NCBI GenBank assembly: GCA_964650695.1
Contig: CAZYVA010000105.1
Location: 1-5,904 of the forward strand
Origin: CAZYVA01 sp964650695
Lineage (GTDB): Bacteria > Bacillota > Clostridia > Lachnospirales > Lachnospiraceae
Reading direction: 5' to 3'
Length of the DNA: 5,904 nucleotides
The stretch's first letter is position 1, and each line of letters begins with the position of its first letter. Under the pieces are notes generated by a model. It had not been told where the DNA came from. It searched no databases and was given only the letters and a program-made list of their open reading frames with translations. Positions 5,487 through 5,904 of the stretch are shown in pieces. Position numbers and translations under genes: made by a program.

Positions 5487-5632
5487 CTTGCCATTCCTCC
5501 GTTCTTTACATTCTTTCAGCCCTTTCCCGACACCCGCTTGGGAACGGTTCCGGCGCCACTATAAGAGTATCTCCCGACTGCGCACGGCTTCCGCAAAGTT
5601 TCCCGCAAACAGGCGTCTCCTCTCCCTGGCTT
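5487..5632 (-). promoter_or_regulatory. Long structured 5' leader of ilvE (candidate cis-regulatory RNA)
   Basis: About 145 nt separate the predicted transcription start from the ilvE ATG. The plus-strand block GGGAA (5540-5544) can pair with TTCCC at 5524-5528, with TTCC in the palindrome GGAACGGTTCC (5541-5551), or with TTCCC at 5600-5604, so mutually exclusive folds are possible. TCCCGAC occurs twice (5525 and 5572) and CCGCAAA twice (5591 and 5603). I see no T-box AGGGTGGNACCGCG motif, no branched-chain leader peptide (only a start-stop ATG-TAA just before the ribosome site) and no convincing match to glycine, THF or SAM riboswitches. Function is unproven. Confidence 0.4.
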
Positions 5633-5639
5633 GATGTTT

Positions 5640-5668
5640 ATTATAATACCCATAATACCCAAAATCAA
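5640..5668 (-). promoter_or_regulatory. Sigma-A promoter of ilvE
   Basis: On the minus strand: TTGATT (5663-5668), a 17-base spacer and a perfect TATAAT (5640-5645). Both hexamers and the spacer are the same as in the promoter of the secreted-protein gene at 699-727. It is the only good promoter between ilvE and the right-edge repeat array. Confidence 0.7.
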
Positions 5669-5697
5669 GAACACACTCCGTTTTTACAATGAAACTT

Positions 5698-5730
5698 GCC
5701 TTGTCACGTCCCGTCGGGGCGTGACAAGGC
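5698..5730 (+). repeat. Dyad A of the 161-bp unit: 15-bp stem, 3-base loop
   Basis: GCCTTGTCACG and CGTGACAAGGC are perfect arms; a G-T pair and CCC/GGG continue the stem to a GTC loop. The second copy of the 55-base repeat carries the same stem at 5859-5891. There is no T-run on either side, so it is not a standard terminator. Confidence 0.75.
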
Positions 5731-5742
5731 TTAGTTGAATGT

Positions 5743-5789
5743 ACTCAGCGACACTTAGCGAGGTTTTTTCGAGCTTCGTGTCGTTGAGT
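5743..5789 (+). repeat. Dyad B of the 161-bp unit
   Basis: ACTCAGCGACAC (5743-5754) pairs with GTGTCGTTGAGT (5778-5789) at 12 of 12 positions if one G-T pair is allowed. A symmetric internal loop (TTA opposite TTC) and an inner GC/GC pair follow, around a T6-containing apex. The G-T pair and balanced internal loop look more like an RNA stem than a DNA-binding palindrome. Confidence 0.6.
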
Positions 5790-5796
5790 TACCGAC

Positions 5797-5849
5797 AGTA
5801 AACCCCGTTCCTTGACGCAGTCCTGCCACAACATAACAGGGGGTTTACT
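5797..5849 (+). repeat. Dyad C of the 161-bp unit
   Basis: AGTAAACCCC (5797-5806) and GGGGTTTACT (5840-5849) are a perfect 10-bp inverted repeat around a 33-base loop. The right arm abuts the second 55-base copy exactly, so dyad C is the joint between units. Confidence 0.6.
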
Positions 5850-5904
5850 ATGAAACTTGCCTTGTCACGTCCCGTCGGGGCGTGACAAGGCTTAGTTGAA
5901 TGTA

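Larger units (their letters stand above)
5683..5904 (+). repeat. Tandem array of a structured 161-bp unit (continues past right edge)
   Basis: Positions 5689-5743 and 5850-5904 are identical over 55 bases, and the match extends left to 5683/5844 with one mismatch, giving a period of 161 bp. Each unit holds, in order, dyad A (5698-5730), dyad B (5743-5789) and dyad C (5797-5849), nearly end to end. The second copy is cut by the window edge, so copy number is unknown. No gene of useful length lies in it. It could be a structured RNA locus, a VNTR or the edge of a mobile element. I do not recognise the family. Confidence 0.75.

Noticed and set aside
5487..5632. T-box or glycine riboswitch before ilvE
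   Set aside because: No T-box antiterminator motif. A GGCGCCGGAA stretch recalls the glycine aptamer, but the GCCGAAGG-GCAA core is absent.
5850..5885. 11-codon peptide (MKLALSRPVGA) in the tandem repeat, with AGGGGG six bases upstream in the second copy
   Set aside because: The first copy lacks the ribosome site, and the codons coincide with the perfect stem of dyad A, which explains the sequence better.
5683..5904. CRISPR array
   Set aside because: The 55-base repeats are 161 bases apart with structured, non-spacer-like sequence between them, and no cas gene is in the window.

Overview
The window looks like chromosome from a Gram-positive Firmicute, most likely a gut Clostridium-cluster or Lachnospiraceae-type bacterium. 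This is inferred from strong AGGAGG-type ribosome sites, sigma-A promoters with 17-base spacers, an MscL with a C-terminal zinc ribbon, a short archaeal/Thermotoga-type S-adenosylhomocysteine hydrolase paired with an S-adenosylhomocysteine (SAH) deaminase, and mid-range G+C with AT-rich islands. No database search was possible, so the genus is not called.

Layout. (1) Positions 1-584, minus strand: the N-terminal 194 codons of a secreted, very acidic/lysine-rich protein that runs off the left edge. Its promoter lies at 699-727. (2) Positions 935-1351, plus strand: mscL, AT-rich and bracketed by copies of an interspersed repeat whose ends read GATGATACCAGGG or its complement. (3) Positions 1352-1693: a gene-free stretch filled by these repeats, including a diverged 117-base duplication and several hairpins. 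(4) Positions 1694-2998 and 3098-4345, plus strand: an SAH/methylthioadenosine-type deaminase followed by an SAH-hydrolase family protein with its own promoter. (5) Positions 4346-4460: a convergent intergenic region with a strong hairpin. (6) Positions 4461-5486, minus strand: ilvE, branched-chain aminotransferase, with a well-formed promoter at 5640-5668 and a leader of about 145 nt that can pair with itself in several ways. (7) Positions 5683-5904: start of a tandem array with a 161-base unit carrying three successive inverted repeats; the array continues past the right edge.

How the genes work together. The deaminase and hydrolase form a recycling module for the by-product of SAM-dependent methylation. 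The deaminase would turn SAH into S-inosylhomocysteine (SIH). The hydrolase would then release homocysteine and inosine, as described for the methanogen pair DadD plus SIH hydrolase. The hydrolase has Lys where canonical enzymes have the Glu near the adenine amino group, which fits a hypoxanthine substrate but does not prove it. MscL, the secreted protein and IlvE have no clear link to this module.

The most interesting material is the deaminase/hydrolase substrate question, the repeat family around mscL, the structured 161-base tandem repeat, and the long ilvE leader.
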